A stretch of 64,000 bases of DNA from Gammaproteobacteria bacterium (GCA_009922685.1 RFVA01000005.1:1-64000); one strand, 5' to 3'; shown: positions 1 to 11,020, numbered from the stretch's first letter. Numbers and translations are program-made. Notes: generated from the letters alone by a model not told the origin.

Positions 1-18
1 GGCAGCGATATCGCTGCC
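1..18. repeat. perfect 18-nt palindrome at window edge
   Basis: GGCAGCGATATCGCTGCC is fully self-complementary. It lies about 45 bases past the stop of the erpA-like gene on the minus strand, so it could belong to a 3' hairpin or to an operator of a gene outside the window. No T-run is visible next to it, and the sequence on the other side is not available. Confidence 0.4.
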
Positions 19-61
19 GGGCCTGTTCGGGGATGAGCCACCTCAAAAGGGCGGCGTTACG

Positions 62-397
62 TTAGACAGAAAAAGAGGACCCACACCCACAGGTTGTGGA
101 GGCATTGGGATTTCTGATGACGAACTGCGAGCCTGAAAGACCATCTGTGTAGTCAATCTCAGCACCCGTCAGATACTGAACACTCATCGAATCGACGAGC
201 ACGACGACGCCATTCTTGAGGATCTGGGTATCGTCCTCGTTGATTTCCTCGTCAAAGGTGAAGCCATATTGAAAGCCAGAACATCCGCCACCGGTTACAT
301 AGACCCTGAGCTTAAGATCAGGGTTCTTTTCTTCCAAAATCAATTCGTTAACTTTCGCCGCTGCACTGTCGGTAAATCGAATCTCTTCCTCGTTCAT
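62..397 (-). CDS. erpA: A-type iron-sulfur carrier, ErpA-like
   Basis: Small cytoplasmic protein that carries and delivers Fe-S clusters to target apoproteins. The protein is about 111 residues with the three conserved A-type cysteines: one in GGGCSGFQY and two in the C-terminal TTCGCGSSF. The start at 397 ([10 protein letters not shown]) is preferred over the longer reading frame to 466, because an AGAGGAAA ribosome site sits about 10 bases upstream of it and the extra 23 residues do not resemble the family. It lies downstream of the DUF2806-like gene on the same strand. The close paralogues IscA and SufA share the motif; the ErpA call rests on overall similarity and the lack of isc or suf neighbours. 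Confidence 0.85.
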   Translation of the reverse strand: MNEEEIRFTDSAAAKVNELILEEKNPDLKLRVYVTGGGCSGFQYGFTFDEEINEDDTQILKNGVVVLVDSMSVQYLTGAEIDYTDGLSGSQFVIRNPNASTTCGCGSSFSV

Positions 398-462
398 ATC
401 TCGCGTTTCCTCTAGGGATGATCGGGGATTATGTTTATTCCTTGTAATTTGGTCAAGAATTA

Positions 463-2570
<2,108 letters not shown>

Positions 2571-2634
2571 TTACATTCGCCATTATGCTTGTTCAAACTC
2601 TTTCTTCGGACGTGAAAGCCGATGGTGACCTTCC

Positions 2635-3678
2635 TCAGCCAAGAAGATGCCTCATCGCCTCCATACTTGGATTCTCGACAACACCCTTCTCGGTGACGAT
2701 CACATCAATCAGGCCCGCCGGCGTCACATCAAAGACAGGGTTCCAGGCACTAATGACACTCTCTTTTCCCCTGAATTTTTCAGATAAGAGTTCAGCGCTA
2801 TCGCGCTCTTCAATGTGAATCTCTTGTCCACTCGCTGTCTTCCAGTCAATGGTTGACATCGGTGCCACCACCATCATTTTGACACCATGGTGTCGGGCCG
2901 CCACCGACAGCGCGTAGGTCCCAATCTTATTGGCTGTATCACCATTAGCCGCGATGCGGTCAGCACCAACGATCACCCACTGCACACGACCCGATTGCAT
3001 CAACAAGGCGGCTGCGGAGTCGGCGATCAACGTTGCCGGAATCTTGTCTTGATTGAGCTCCCAAATAGTCAGGCGAGCACCCTGAGACCAGGGCCTTGTC
3101 TCAGTGGCATAGACCGCCTTGGCCCGTTCTGCTACAGAACTTCGGATCACTCCGAGCGCCGTCCCATAGCCACCGGTTGCCAGGGATCCCGTGTTGCAGT
3201 GCGTGAGGATGCCACTCGCGTTTTGAAGGTAGCGGGCGCCTAAATGGCCCATCATTAAATTAGCTTCTATATCCGCCTTATGGATCGCGATTGCTTCCTT
3301 TTCGAGAGGTTCGAAGGGATTTGGAGAGGAATCACTCAGCGCGGCGATAACAGCCCGCATCCGGTCTAGAGCCCAAAAAAGATTAACCGCAGTCGGTCTT
3401 GATGCCGCCAAAACACCCAAATCGGTTTCAAGCCCATCCCGCCAAGACAAAGGGTTTCTCGAAAAGCGATCACGAGCAGCCAAAACAACTCCGTAGGCCG
3501 CCGCAATCCCAATCGCCGGAGCGCCTCTCACCTGCATGGAGGCAATGGCCTCAGCGACCTGATCCACACTTTGGTAGGTGTGATAAACCACCTCATCAGG
3601 CAGCCTTCTCTGATCGAGCACCTCTAAGCCTTGATGGGTCCAGACCAGGGGCCTGACGGTATCTACGGATGAATTCAC
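2635..3678 (-). CDS. mtnA: S-methyl-5-thioribose-1-phosphate isomerase
   Basis: Converts 5-methylthioribose-1-phosphate to 5-methylthioribulose-1-phosphate in the methionine salvage pathway. 347 residues, the usual length. The catalytic cysteine lies in [13 protein letters not shown] (Cys161) and the catalytic aspartate in [11 protein letters not shown] (Asp240); the RGAPAIG motif near residue 51 and the [14 protein letters not shown] block near 191-204 are also family-typical. No other mtn genes are present in the window, so the rest of the pathway must be elsewhere. The related eIF2B alpha subunits lack this pairing of catalytic residues. Confidence 0.95.
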   Translation of the reverse strand: MNSSVDTVRPLVWTHQGLEVLDQRRLPDEVVYHTYQSVDQVAEAIASMQVRGAPAIGIAAAYGVVLAARDRFSRNPLSWRDGLETDLGVLAASRPTAVNLFWALDRMRAVIAALSDSSPNPFEPLEKEAIAIHKADIEANLMMGHLGARYLQNASGILTHCNTGSLATGGYGTALGVIRSSVAERAKAVYATETRPWSQGARLTIWELNQDKIPATLIADSAAALLMQSGRVQWVIVGADRIAANGDTANKIGTYALSVAARHHGVKMMVVAPMSTIDWKTASGQEIHIEERDSAELLSEKFRGKESVISAWNPVFDVTPAGLIDVIVTEKGVVENPSMEAMRHLLG

Positions 3679-3799
3679 GAATCCCCCCTTAAGGAAATAA
3701 AGCCCAAAGGGGCCCAGGTTGAACCTTTAAGACAGGCTCAAGGTCATACAGAATTGTAAGGGGTGCCCGTTGGAGCGACAAATACGAGGTAAATTAACC

Positions 3800-4021
3800 A
3801 TGGTCCTTGAAGTCTACATTTGGAGCTGGATTAACCTTCACCCAAGGTCAATTGCGAAACAAATTCTCAAGTTTCTTGGAATTTCAATTCTCATTCTGGG
3901 TCCCCTCCTCGCCCTCAATGTCGTCCTGGTCCAGAGAGGACTCCATACCGAAATTCCTGGGCTTACGATCGATTTAAGCGGATCCAACACGCCGGGAGAC
4001 CTTGCCCTTGATGAAGATTGA
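3800..4021 (+). CDS. small single-span membrane protein, unknown
   Basis: 73-residue product with one strong hydrophobic segment (about residues 24-44, ISILILGPLLALNVVLV) followed by a short, acidic C-terminal tail ending in ALDED. The start at 3800 is chosen because GAGGT lies 9-10 bases upstream; an in-frame start 30 bases earlier has no such site. It is convergent with rlmB, whose stop is only three bases away, and divergent from mtnA. No family is recognised. The well-placed ribosome site and clean membrane segment favour a real gene. Confidence 0.5.
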   Translation: MVLEVYIWSWINLHPRSIAKQILKFLGISILILGPLLALNVVLVQRGLHTEIPGLTIDLSGSNTPGDLALDED

Positions 4022-4024
4022 GTG

Positions 4025-4780
4025 CTAGGAAACGCATTCTGTCACGCGCTGTCGAACAACCTCATACATTAAAATACCCGCGGCCACCGACACATTAAGA
4101 CTTTCCACCGTCCCCGACATGGGGAGCCTCATCAGGTCATCACAGTTTTCCCGGGTGAGCCGACGAAGTCCCTTTGATTCGGTACCCATCACCAGAGCCA
4201 TCGGCACATTGAAGTCCATCTCATAAGCCGTTTTGTGCGCTTCCCCTGCAGCACCAAAGACCCATAGGCCTGCCTCTTTTAAAAGCTTCAGTGTCCGCGC
4301 AAGATTAGTCACCCGATAGATCGGCATCGTTTCAGCAGCACCGCTAGCCACCTTGGCCACTACGGGGGTGATCCCGACGGATTGGTCCTTCGTTACAATA
4401 ACGCCATGCACGCCAGCCGCATCTGCCGTCCTCAGACAAGCGCCAAAGTTATGCGGATCTTGGACATGATCGAGCACCAGAAAAAAGGGCATTCCCTTTG
4501 GGGCATCCAACGCATCACGGAGCTCATTTTCCCCCCACTCATCAGGGGCTAGGACCTCAAGAATAATCCCCTGATGCGGCGTTCCTTCAGCCATTTGCTC
4601 AAGGCGGAGCCGCTGTGTAGGCTGCGTCTTGATACCCAGTGCAGCAAGTCGCCCGACAAGCCCCATGAGCCTGCTATCGTTCCGCTGGCTATCAATCCAG
4701 ACCGCTAGAATTTTGTCGGCGCCATGGTCAAGGGCTGCCTCAGCCGCATGTAGCCCAATAACACGTCGCCTAGCCTTCAT
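4025..4780 (-). CDS. rlmB: 23S rRNA (guanosine-2'-O-)-methyltransferase RlmB
   Basis: SPOUT-class enzyme that uses SAM to methylate the ribose of G2251 in the peptidyl-transferase region of 23S rRNA. 251 residues: an N-terminal L30e-like RNA-binding part (about 1-80), then the knotted catalytic domain with motif 1 (DHVQDPHNFGACLRTA, 104-119), motif 2 (VMGTESKGLRRL, 197-208) and motif 3 (RLPMSGTVESLNVSVAAGI, about 218-236). The gene overlaps the rnr stop by four bases, reproducing the rnr-rlmB operon of many Gammaproteobacteria. Confidence 0.95.
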   Translation of the reverse strand: MKARRRVIGLHAAEAALDHGADKILAVWIDSQRNDSRLMGLVGRLAALGIKTQPTQRLRLEQMAEGTPHQGIILEVLAPDEWGENELRDALDAPKGMPFFLVLDHVQDPHNFGACLRTADAAGVHGVIVTKDQSVGITPVVAKVASGAAETMPIYRVTNLARTLKLLKEAGLWVFGAAGEAHKTAYEMDFNVPMALVMGTESKGLRRLTRENCDDLMRLPMSGTVESLNVSVAAGILMYEVVRQRVTECVS

Positions 4781-7017
4781 GAACTCCGACGCCTTCTTCT
4801 CTTTCTAGGCGACTTTGCTGCCGCCTCGGGGAGTGCCGCCTTGACCAACTCAAGGTCTATCTTACGATCATCGAGATTGACCCTAGCAACCAAGACTTGT
4901 ACCTGATCACCCAACCGATAAGTGATACCGGTCCTCTCTCCCTTGAGACTCAGGCCCGCGGGGTCATAGTGAAAGAAGTCCTTATCGAGACTGGAGACAT
5001 GAACCAACCCTTCTATGAAGATATCTTTAAGCTCAACGAAAAACCCAAAGGCCGTCACGGCGGAGATCACGCCAGAGAACTCCTCCCCGAGCTTATCCTG
5101 CATGTATTCACACTTAAGCCATGCCACCACATTGCGTGTTGCATCGTCCGCACGACGCTCGGTAAATGAGCAATGCTCACCCATATGCGCCATTTCGTTA
5201 TCGTTGTAGTAATACTGAGCCTTCTTCTTTCGTTCGATGGCATGGCGAATGGCCCGGTGAACCAGGAGATCAGGATAACGACGAATGGGTGAAGTAAAGT
5301 GGGTATACATCTCGAGCGCGAGGCCAAAATGGCCCTTTTGTTCTGGGCTATAGACGGCTTGAGACATCGATCTTAAGAGAACCGTCTGAATTAAATGCTC
5401 ATCAGGACGACCTCGAATACCCTCAATCAGTTGGCAATAGTCTTTGGGTGTCGGTTTATCTCCACCTGAAAGATTGAGCCCAAGCCGCCCAAGCAAGGTC
5501 CTCAGATCGGCAAGTTTTTCAGCGCCAGGGCCCTCGTGAACTCTGACCAAATGGGGGAGTTTATGCTTGTCTAAAAATTGGGCCGCGGCGGTGTTAGCCG
5601 CCAGCATACATTCTTCGATGATCTTATGGGCATCATTCCGAATCACGGGGACAATCCGATCAATCTTTTTGCCCTCGCCAAAAATAATGCGTGATTCCTG
5701 GGTCTCAAAGTCAATGGCCGCCCGATCCTCACGTGCTCTTCTGAAGGCCTTATAGAGGCTATGAAGTTCCTCCAGCTGAGGAATCAAGTCTCGGTACTTC
5801 TTTCTGAGCGCTTTGTCACCGTCTAGGAGGTCGGCCACCTCCGTGTAGGTCGTTCGGGCATGAGAATTCATCAGGCCCGCAAAGAATCGCGACTTCTGGA
5901 GGGTCCCATCATCACCAATGACCATCTCACAGACCATGCAGAGCCGATCTTCATTAGGGTTCAGCGAACATAAGCCATTCGAGAGAATCTCCGGCAGCAT
6001 AGGGATAACCCGGTCCGGGAAATAAACGGAGGTACCTCGCTTTTGCGCCTCCGCATCAAGGGCTGTTCCCGGTCGAACGTAATAGGAAACATCTGCAATG
6101 GCGACGAGCAGCTTCCACCCCTTTGCGGTCCTCTCGCAATAAACCGCGTCATCGAAATCACGCGCATCCTCACCATCAATGGTCACCAGCGGAAGATGTC
6201 TTATATCCTCGCGCCCCTCTCGTGATTCGGCTGGAATTTCGCGCCCGTAGCGGGCAATCTCCTCATTGACTGAGTTGGGCCAGACGCACGGCAAATCATA
6301 GCTGTGGATGGCCACCTCAATTTCCATTCCAGGAGCGAGATGATCCCCCAGCACATTTTCGATCCGGCCAATGGGGTCCCGCTTTCGCGTGGGCTGCTCG
6401 ATGATCTCAACCACCACGATCTGACCTGGCTTTGCATGACCCAGCGCTTCGCTGGGGATCAAGAAGTCGTGAGTGATGTGCTTGCTATCAGGAACAACAA
6501 AGTAGATGCCTCGCTCTTCATGAAGGCGGCCGACCACGCGATGGGTCTTCCGCTCTAAAACTTGAATCAGACTTCCCTCACGCCGCCCTCTTCGATCAAC
6601 CCCTCGAATACAGACGAGAGCACGATCGTCATGCATCAAGGAGCGCATTTCATTAGACGAGAGATATAAATCGTCACCCCCCTCTTCTGGTCTCAAAAAA
6701 CCAAAGCCATCTGGATGCGCAATGACCCGACCCGCAATCAGATCCGTCTGATTGACGACACAATAACGTTCCTTTCGATTCCTAAGTAACTGTCCATCTC
6801 GCTCCATCGCGTTGAGGCGTCGACGGAGTGACTCAAGGTCCTCAGGCTCTTTCACCGATAGGAGTGCGGCAATTTCCTCGCCAGGAAGAGGGACACCCTG
6901 ACTTTTAAGAACCTCCAGAATCAACTCCCGACTGGGAATGGGCCTTTCATACTTCTCTGCTTCCCTTTTAGCATAAGGATCTTTGAGATCAGATGGGCCG
7001 GGCTCTTTGGAGGGCAT
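4777..7017 (-). CDS. rnr: Ribonuclease R
   Basis: 3'-5' exoribonuclease that digests structured RNA and takes part in trans-translation, cold adaptation and rRNA quality control. In order it has a winged-helix N-terminus, two cold-shock-like OB domains, the RNB catalytic core with the metal-binding aspartates in DGEDARDFDDA, a C-terminal S1 domain (EFSGVISAVTAFGFFVELKDI) and a basic tail (RKRRRRRSS). The start at 7017 is chosen because the protein then begins MPSKEP...KDPYAKREAEKYE, as in the family. An ATG at 7080 is possible. The open frame runs back to a TTG at 7218, but that part does not resemble RNase R and lies against the tRNA-Leu promoter. Confidence 0.93.
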   Translation of the reverse strand: MPSKEPGPSDLKDPYAKREAEKYERPIPSRELILEVLKSQGVPLPGEEIAALLSVKEPEDLESLRRRLNAMERDGQLLRNRKERYCVVNQTDLIAGRVIAHPDGFGFLRPEEGGDDLYLSSNEMRSLMHDDRALVCIRGVDRRGRREGSLIQVLERKTHRVVGRLHEERGIYFVVPDSKHITHDFLIPSEALGHAKPGQIVVVEIIEQPTRKRDPIGRIENVLGDHLAPGMEIEVAIHSYDLPCVWPNSVNEEIARYGREIPAESREGREDIRHLPLVTIDGEDARDFDDAVYCERTAKGWKLLVAIADVSYYVRPGTALDAEAQKRGTSVYFPDRVIPMLPEILSNGLCSLNPNEDRLCMVCEMVIGDDGTLQKSRFFAGLMNSHARTTYTEVADLLDGDKALRKKYRDLIPQLEELHSLYKAFRRAREDRAAIDFETQESRIIFGEGKKIDRIVPVIRNDAHKIIEECMLAANTAAAQFLDKHKLPHLVRVHEGPGAEKLADLRTLLGRLGLNLSGGDKPTPKDYCQLIEGIRGRPDEHLIQTVLLRSMSQAVYSPEQKGHFGLALEMYTHFTSPIRRYPDLLVHRAIRHAIERKKKAQYYYNDNEMAHMGEHCSFTERRADDATRNVVAWLKCEYMQDKLGEEFSGVISAVTAFGFFVELKDIFIEGLVHVSSLDKDFFHYDPAGLSLKGERTGITYRLGDQVQVLVARVNLDDRKIDLELVKAALPEAAAKSPRKRRRRRSS

Positions 7018-7211
7018 GTCGGAGCCGGGAGATCGAAGCAGGGATTGAAAAAGCTTTCGGAGGGATTGGGGTAGCAACATAGATAAACTGACTGGACCTT
7101 TCCATGGAGCGTTCTCACAACAGTCAGGGGGCTGCGTTTGGCCTTCTAAAGCAGCTCCACAACCACCTGATTGTTGCGTGAAAGCGAGATTAAAGGGGTG
7201 ATTCTCAACTA

Positions 7212-7240
7212 TTGACAAGACAAAGTCGAATCATCAAAAT
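7212..7240 (+). promoter_or_regulatory. sigma70-type promoter of tRNA-Leu
   Basis: TTGACA (7212-7217), a 17-base spacer and CAAAAT (7235-7240). Transcription would start near 7247, giving a leader of about 28 bases before the tRNA. It is divergent from rnr. Confidence 0.6.
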
Positions 7241-7274
7241 GCCTCTTCCACCGCAGCAAGTGCGGAACCTCATT

Positions 7275-7359
7275 GCCGGGGTGGTGAAATTGGTAGACAC
7301 GCATGTTTCAGGTACATGTGAGGCGACTCGTGGAGGTTCAAGTCCTCTCCTCGGCACCA
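7275..7359 (+). tRNA. tRNA-Leu (anticodon CAG)
   Basis: 85-base class II tRNA. The acceptor arms GCCGGGG and the matching 3' end close the molecule and CCA is encoded. The anticodon stem CATGT/ACATG holds the loop TTCAGGT, giving anticodon CAG, which reads CUG. The D arm (GGTGAAATTGGTAGACAC) and the T arm (GGTTCAAGTCC) are normal, and a variable arm is present. The A+T-rich region with the multicopper oxidase begins directly after it, so this tRNA may have served as an insertion site. Confidence 0.96.
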
Positions 7360-7360
7360 A

Positions 7361-7381
7361 AACTAAGCGTTCTTCTTAGTT
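7361..7381 (+). terminator. possible hairpin after tRNA-Leu
   Basis: AACTAAG and CTTAGTT form a perfect seven-base-pair stem around the loop CGTTCTT, starting two bases after the encoded CCA. It is A+T-rich and has no clear U-tract, so it may be a processing structure or the edge of the repeat that starts at 7367. Confidence 0.3.
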
Positions 7382-7462
7382 ATCAATTACTTACAAGTCT
7401 GGTGCCAAGGTCCTTCAAGGGTTCGTACACGAGTACGATACATTGCCTCAAAGATCGCCCTC
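7367..7462 (+). repeat. ~95 bp imperfect direct repeat, copy A
   Basis: Matches 9614-9708 in the same orientation with about 13 mismatches and one gap by eye (roughly 85% identical). Shared blocks include TAGTTATCAATTAC, GCCAAGGTCC and CATTGCCTCAAAGATC. Copy A holds the small hairpin CGTAC-ACGA-GTACG. It starts eight bases after the tRNA-Leu and lies upstream of the multicopper oxidase, which the two copies bracket. The 265 bases between this repeat and the Fur-like box show no gene. Confidence 0.85.
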
Positions 7463-7727
7463 CTATCTTACCCGGAATCGAATCGGAATCTTCACTTTTC
7501 AGTACCGTTTTCCGAATCACCCGATCTCTACGGGAAAGCAATTGAACTGCTTGCCAAACCATGAACTTCGAAGACTCTCAGCAGAAGTTGAAATTTTTAA
7601 AACAGGTCGTCAAGTCACCTGGCGACACCTTCGTCGATCACCCCAGTCGTTCCCCCTGTCCCACACCTCATTGATCCGCCACTGACTTTGTCATTTGTTT
7701 TTTTGTTGTCATCACGATTGATTTTTG

Positions 7728-7742
7728 TGAGAATGATTCTCG
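7728..7742. promoter_or_regulatory. Fur-box-like palindrome
   Basis: TGAGAATGATTCTCG contains a perfect 6-1-6 palindrome (GAGAAT-G-ATTCTC) close to the 7-1-7 Fur consensus TGATAATNATTATCA. It ends 25 bases before the ATG of the multicopper oxidase, where it could overlap the promoter. This suggests iron-dependent repression; other palindrome-binding regulators are possible. Confidence 0.55.
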
Positions 7743-7767
7743 TTCAGGGTCTAGAGCAAGATCTAAT

Positions 7768-9546
7768 ATGAAGTACACAATCCTTTTTTTGGCGATGTCT
7801 TTTCTTGTCTGTTCAGGGTCTATGGCATCTCCGTCATGTCCTTCTTTATATGCGCCTGGATCAAAAGTAGTTAACCCTGAAAACTCAAGGAGTAGAAACG
7901 GTGTCCTCGAGACGACCCTGGTCGCCCACAACAAGGGTGATGGTCCTCTGGTTGGATCTTATGACTATCAGTTTTGCCTATTAGAAAATAATGATCCGTT
8001 AAGATCCTCTCCAGTACTGAGCGTTGAACCAGGTGATCAAGTCAAGATTCATCTAAACAACCGGATGCAATCGCAGGATGGATTTCCCTCTGCTCACTTT
8101 CACTCCGATCATCCTTGTTCTGGTGTCATTGCTCCACATCATCTAGATGCTTCCAATGTGAATCTTCACTACCATGGATTAAACGTAACCCCTCAGTGCG
8201 GGGGTGATAACGTCCTCGACACGATTGTTGATACCGCTGATGGGAAGAACAACGGTTTTTATGACTACGCTATCCGGATTCCAAATAATGAACCGCCGGG
8301 TTTATATTGGGTTCATCCACATGTTCATGGGGTTGCGCAGCAACATTTGCTTGGTGGCATGTCGACCCTCCTTATCGTTGAAGGAATGGATAACTTCTAT
8401 CCAGAACTCAAAGAAATGAAGCAAAAAGTCTTGGTGATCAGGGATTTGGATAAACGAAATCCTGCTGATATGGATTCCCCAGATCCCAACGAACCTTGGA
8501 AAAATTTAACTGTTAATTCAGTTCCAGTCATCTTCGGTCAGAGTGAGTTTCCGCAGATGTACATGAAACCGAGAGAGTCTCAGTTTTGGAGGGTAGCGAA
8601 TGCTTCAGCAGATACTCATTTGGTGCTGGAATTTCAAGTTAAGAGTGCGGTGGGAGGATGGGATACAGAGACTTTGAAGGTTCTTGCAATGGATGGCGTC
8701 CCTTTCATCGATACCGATGACAAAAAAACAAGAATGATGCCCATGAAGTCGATCGTTCTTCCCCCCGGTGGTCGTGCGGAATTTGTAGTTCGTGCACCAA
8801 AACTGGGTTCACAGGCACGGTTTTATACGAAGGATTACAACGCATACCTTGAAAAAGGTAACCGGAATTGCTCCAAATCATTCAAACGAAGTAAATGTGA
8901 TAGCACAGATAGAAATCCTGCTCGAACCCTTGCTCAGGTTCAGATCAGCAACGATTCGGCGGGTGAGAATGAAGACGATCTTGTCTCAACGACCCCAATC
9001 CAACGATTTGCCAGTCTTGCCGGCATATCACCAGACCAAAGTAGACGGTTATTTTTTAGTAAAGATCCTAGAGATGACGGGGACTTTTACATCACAGTCG
9101 TAGGCAATACCCCGCAACCTTTTGATCCAGATTCACATCCTGATATCGTTGTTAATGGTCCTACAGTAGAGGATTGGACCATTGAAAATCGAGACAATGA
9201 GTCGCATGACTTTCACATCCATCAGACACATTTTGCAGTAGTTAAAAAAAATAACTCACGCGTAAAAGACGAGTCCATTCACATCCTTCGCGACACAATC
9301 CAGATTGGGTCTTGCAGAAAATGGGCCTATGGGGTTGATCCTGAGGATGATCCTTATGGATTAGATTTTCCTCCGACTGATCCACGAAATGACCCTCAAT
9401 TCACGGGTAAGAACTGCCTAAAACCAGCGAGCGTGACGCTTCGTATCGATTTTAGAGATCGAGATATCGTGGGAAAAACACTCTATCACTGCCATATTCT
9501 CGAGCATGAGGATAAAGGCATGATGAGACTTATGGAGATACACTGA
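7768..9546 (+). CDS. secreted multicopper oxidase
   Basis: Cupredoxin-family oxidase that would couple one-electron oxidation of a substrate to reduction of O2 to water in the periplasm. A Sec signal peptide covers about residues 1-20 (cleavage near SMA-SPS). All four copper-ligand clusters are present: HYHG (134-137), HPHVHG (183-188), HDFHIHQTHF (480-489) and HCHILEHEDKGMM (574-586), the last with the type 1 Cys, His and axial Met. At 592 residues it resembles three-domain laccase/CueO/ferroxidase types. The substrate cannot be told from sequence; a Fur-like box upstream hints at iron. The gene is visibly more A+T-rich than its neighbours and is bracketed by direct repeats, suggesting acquisition. 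Confidence 0.9.
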   Translation: MKYTILFLAMSFLVCSGSMASPSCPSLYAPGSKVVNPENSRSRNGVLETTLVAHNKGDGPLVGSYDYQFCLLENNDPLRSSPVLSVEPGDQVKIHLNNRMQSQDGFPSAHFHSDHPCSGVIAPHHLDASNVNLHYHGLNVTPQCGGDNVLDTIVDTADGKNNGFYDYAIRIPNNEPPGLYWVHPHVHGVAQQHLLGGMSTLLIVEGMDNFYPELKEMKQKVLVIRDLDKRNPADMDSPDPNEPWKNLTVNSVPVIFGQSEFPQMYMKPRESQFWRVANASADTHLVLEFQVKSAVGGWDTETLKVLAMDGVPFIDTDDKKTRMMPMKSIVLPPGGRAEFVVRAPKLGSQARFYTKDYNAYLEKGNRNCSKSFKRSKCDSTDRNPARTLAQVQISNDSAGENEDDLVSTTPIQRFASLAGISPDQSRRLFFSKDPRDDGDFYITVVGNTPQPFDPDSHPDIVVNGPTVEDWTIENRDNESHDFHIHQTHFAVVKKNNSRVKDESIHILRDTIQIGSCRKWAYGVDPEDDPYGLDFPPTDPRNDPQFTGKNCLKPASVTLRIDFRDRDIVGKTLYHCHILEHEDKGMMRLMEIH

Positions 9547-9613
9547 GTAAAGTTATTAATAAAATCAAACGATGACCAACGGCACCAAGATGCCCGATTG
9601 GGTACTTTTGGTG

Positions 9614-9708
9614 GCGCTCTTCCTAGTTATCAATTACCACAAGTCTTGCGCCAAGGTCCCTTGAGGGTTAGTACAGGAGTACGTTGCATTGCCTCAAAGA
9701 TCACCCTC
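9614..9708 (+). repeat. ~95 bp imperfect direct repeat, copy B
   Basis: Second copy of the element at 7367-7462, in direct orientation, starting 68 bases after the multicopper oxidase stop. The nine bases CGGCACCAA that end the tRNA-Leu region recur at 9580-9588, just before this copy. The remaining sequence to the LuxR-type gene at 9861 is A+T-rich and shows no gene. Confidence 0.85.
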
Positions 9709-9860
9709 ATGAATTGCTCGCCCCAATTTTAGTGACCAAATGATGCCAACTTGATGCCCCCCGCCGAGAGGATTGTTGCCACTTCTTGTTATCTTTATTG
9801 TTTTTTTTCATAAATCATCAAGGTTGATGACGATTTAAAGAAAAGACCGCGCTAGGATCA

Positions 9861-10484
9861 ATGGCAGCCTTTAATCCGAATTCGGTTACTGTTCTCATGA
9901 ATTCACCTGCCAACTGCATCTTCATCTTTGATTCCGATTTCCGCCTCTTAATGGCGAGTGAAACCTCTACCATGTGTGATTGTTGGCACAATGCATTGAT
10001 TTTCAAAGACAATCAACTTGTAGGGATCAAGGGCGTGAGTGAATCCATATTCAGAGAATCCATACTGCAATCGGTCAAAGAAAAATCTACTTTCTTCCTG
10101 AAACCAAAAAAGAAGCATCGACTTACAAAAGAACTCATCGTCTCCATCTCCCCTCTTTACGACAAGTCCTCTCCTTCGAAGTTTTTTGGTCCGAGCAACA
10201 TTCAGCTAGAAATCCAGACTTTGGACAGATATTATTCGACCACAACCAAAAGACTGGCGGATAAGTTCGATTTAACACCAACAGAGAGAGTCGTCTTATC
10301 ACATCTTCTGAATGGCCTGACCTCAAGCGAAATCAAGCAGCAGATGGATATCGGAGACCCCACACTTCGATCACATCAACAACGAATCCGATCTAAGTTC
10401 GGTGAAAAGAGCGTCACCAAAACGATCCTAAGTGCTCTCAAGATCGAAAACAATGTTGATAAAGTCATCGAGATGGATGACTGA
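9861..10484 (+). CDS. LuxR-family transcriptional regulator
   Basis: 207-residue DNA-binding protein. The C-terminal 60 residues (about 138-197) form the LuxR/FixJ helix-turn-helix: LTPTERVVLSHLLNGLTSSEIKQ, then the recognition helix around TLRSHQQRIRSKF. The N-terminal 120 residues look like a PAS-type sensor fold (INCIFIFDSDFRLLMAS-like start), with no receiver-domain aspartate and no clear autoinducer pocket. AGGA sits before the ATG. It follows the repeat-bracketed multicopper oxidase and shares its A+T-rich composition, so it may belong to the same acquired segment. Its targets are unknown. Confidence 0.75.
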   Translation: MAAFNPNSVTVLMNSPANCIFIFDSDFRLLMASETSTMCDCWHNALIFKDNQLVGIKGVSESIFRESILQSVKEKSTFFLKPKKKHRLTKELIVSISPLYDKSSPSKFFGPSNIQLEIQTLDRYYSTTTKRLADKFDLTPTERVVLSHLLNGLTSSEIKQQMDIGDPTLRSHQQRIRSKFGEKSVTKTILSALKIENNVDKVIEMDD

Positions 10485-10552
10485 TAACATTGGTAGCCAG
10501 AGTGCACCAACAAAGTTGCACACTCTCACAAACTAATTTTTCAACACCCTCT

Positions 10553-11020
10553 CTATTGGCAGCCAACAAGCTCCACGGTCGTCTTTCCCATGACGGTCAC
10601 CGCCTTGTTATTTGAGTTTGAGCCAAGAACGGTAACCCCTTCAACTGCTGAGGCAAGATGCGCCTTACAATGCGCCTTGATGGTCATCCCACCCATGACA
10701 TTGACGTTTGACTTCAAACAGTACCACCCATTCGGATTAAGAAGCTCGATTTCGCTGCCTCCCATCACATTGACCCCAGCATGGATCATCACCAATTGAG
10801 GAACGGTGGTTGTCTCCTTATCATTGGAATCTTGTCCAATACCAAAGACCTTCACCGAAGCCGCAAGGGTTTTGTATGAAGGCTTGTCACCGAAAGGATG
10901 CTTGCCCCATGCTTTGAGGCAACGATGAATCGCTTCATCATCCTCATCAGCACCGGCCACCGGTCCGAAGAGCAGGAAAAAAATCAACACCGGAAGAACG
11001 GAATGCTTTTTGGTCCACAT
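10553..11020 (-). CDS. secreted protein with NVMGG-type repeats
   Basis: 155 residues with a Sec signal peptide (about 1-23, cleavage near VAGA-DED). The mature part has four cysteines and recurring strands: VKVFGIG, VNVMGGSEIELL, VNVMGGMTIKAH, VTVLGSNSN and VTVMGKTTVEL. The spacing of about 20 residues between glycine turns suggests a short parallel beta-helix or polymer-forming (bactofilin-like) fold in the periplasm or on the cell surface. No family can be named with confidence. It is convergent with the LuxR-type gene. Confidence 0.6.
   Translation of the reverse strand: MWTKKHSVLPVLIFFLLFGPVAGADEDDEAIHRCLKAWGKHPFGDKPSYKTLAASVKVFGIGQDSNDKETTTVPQLVMIHAGVNVMGGSEIELLNPNGWYCLKSNVNVMGGMTIKAHCKAHLASAVEGVTVLGSNSNNKAVTVMGKTTVELVGCQ

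Noticed and set aside
7018-7218. N-terminal extension of RNase R from a TTG codon
   Set aside because: The 67 extra residues do not resemble the family and the TTG overlaps the divergent tRNA-Leu promoter box.
7303-7685. Two 80-codon open frames overlapping tRNA-Leu and repeat A
   Set aside because: They run through the tRNA gene and the repeat, with no ribosome site or conserved sequence.
9861-10484. Quorum-sensing LuxR/LuxI pair
   Set aside because: The LuxR-type protein lacks a recognisable autoinducer-binding domain and there is no synthase gene nearby.
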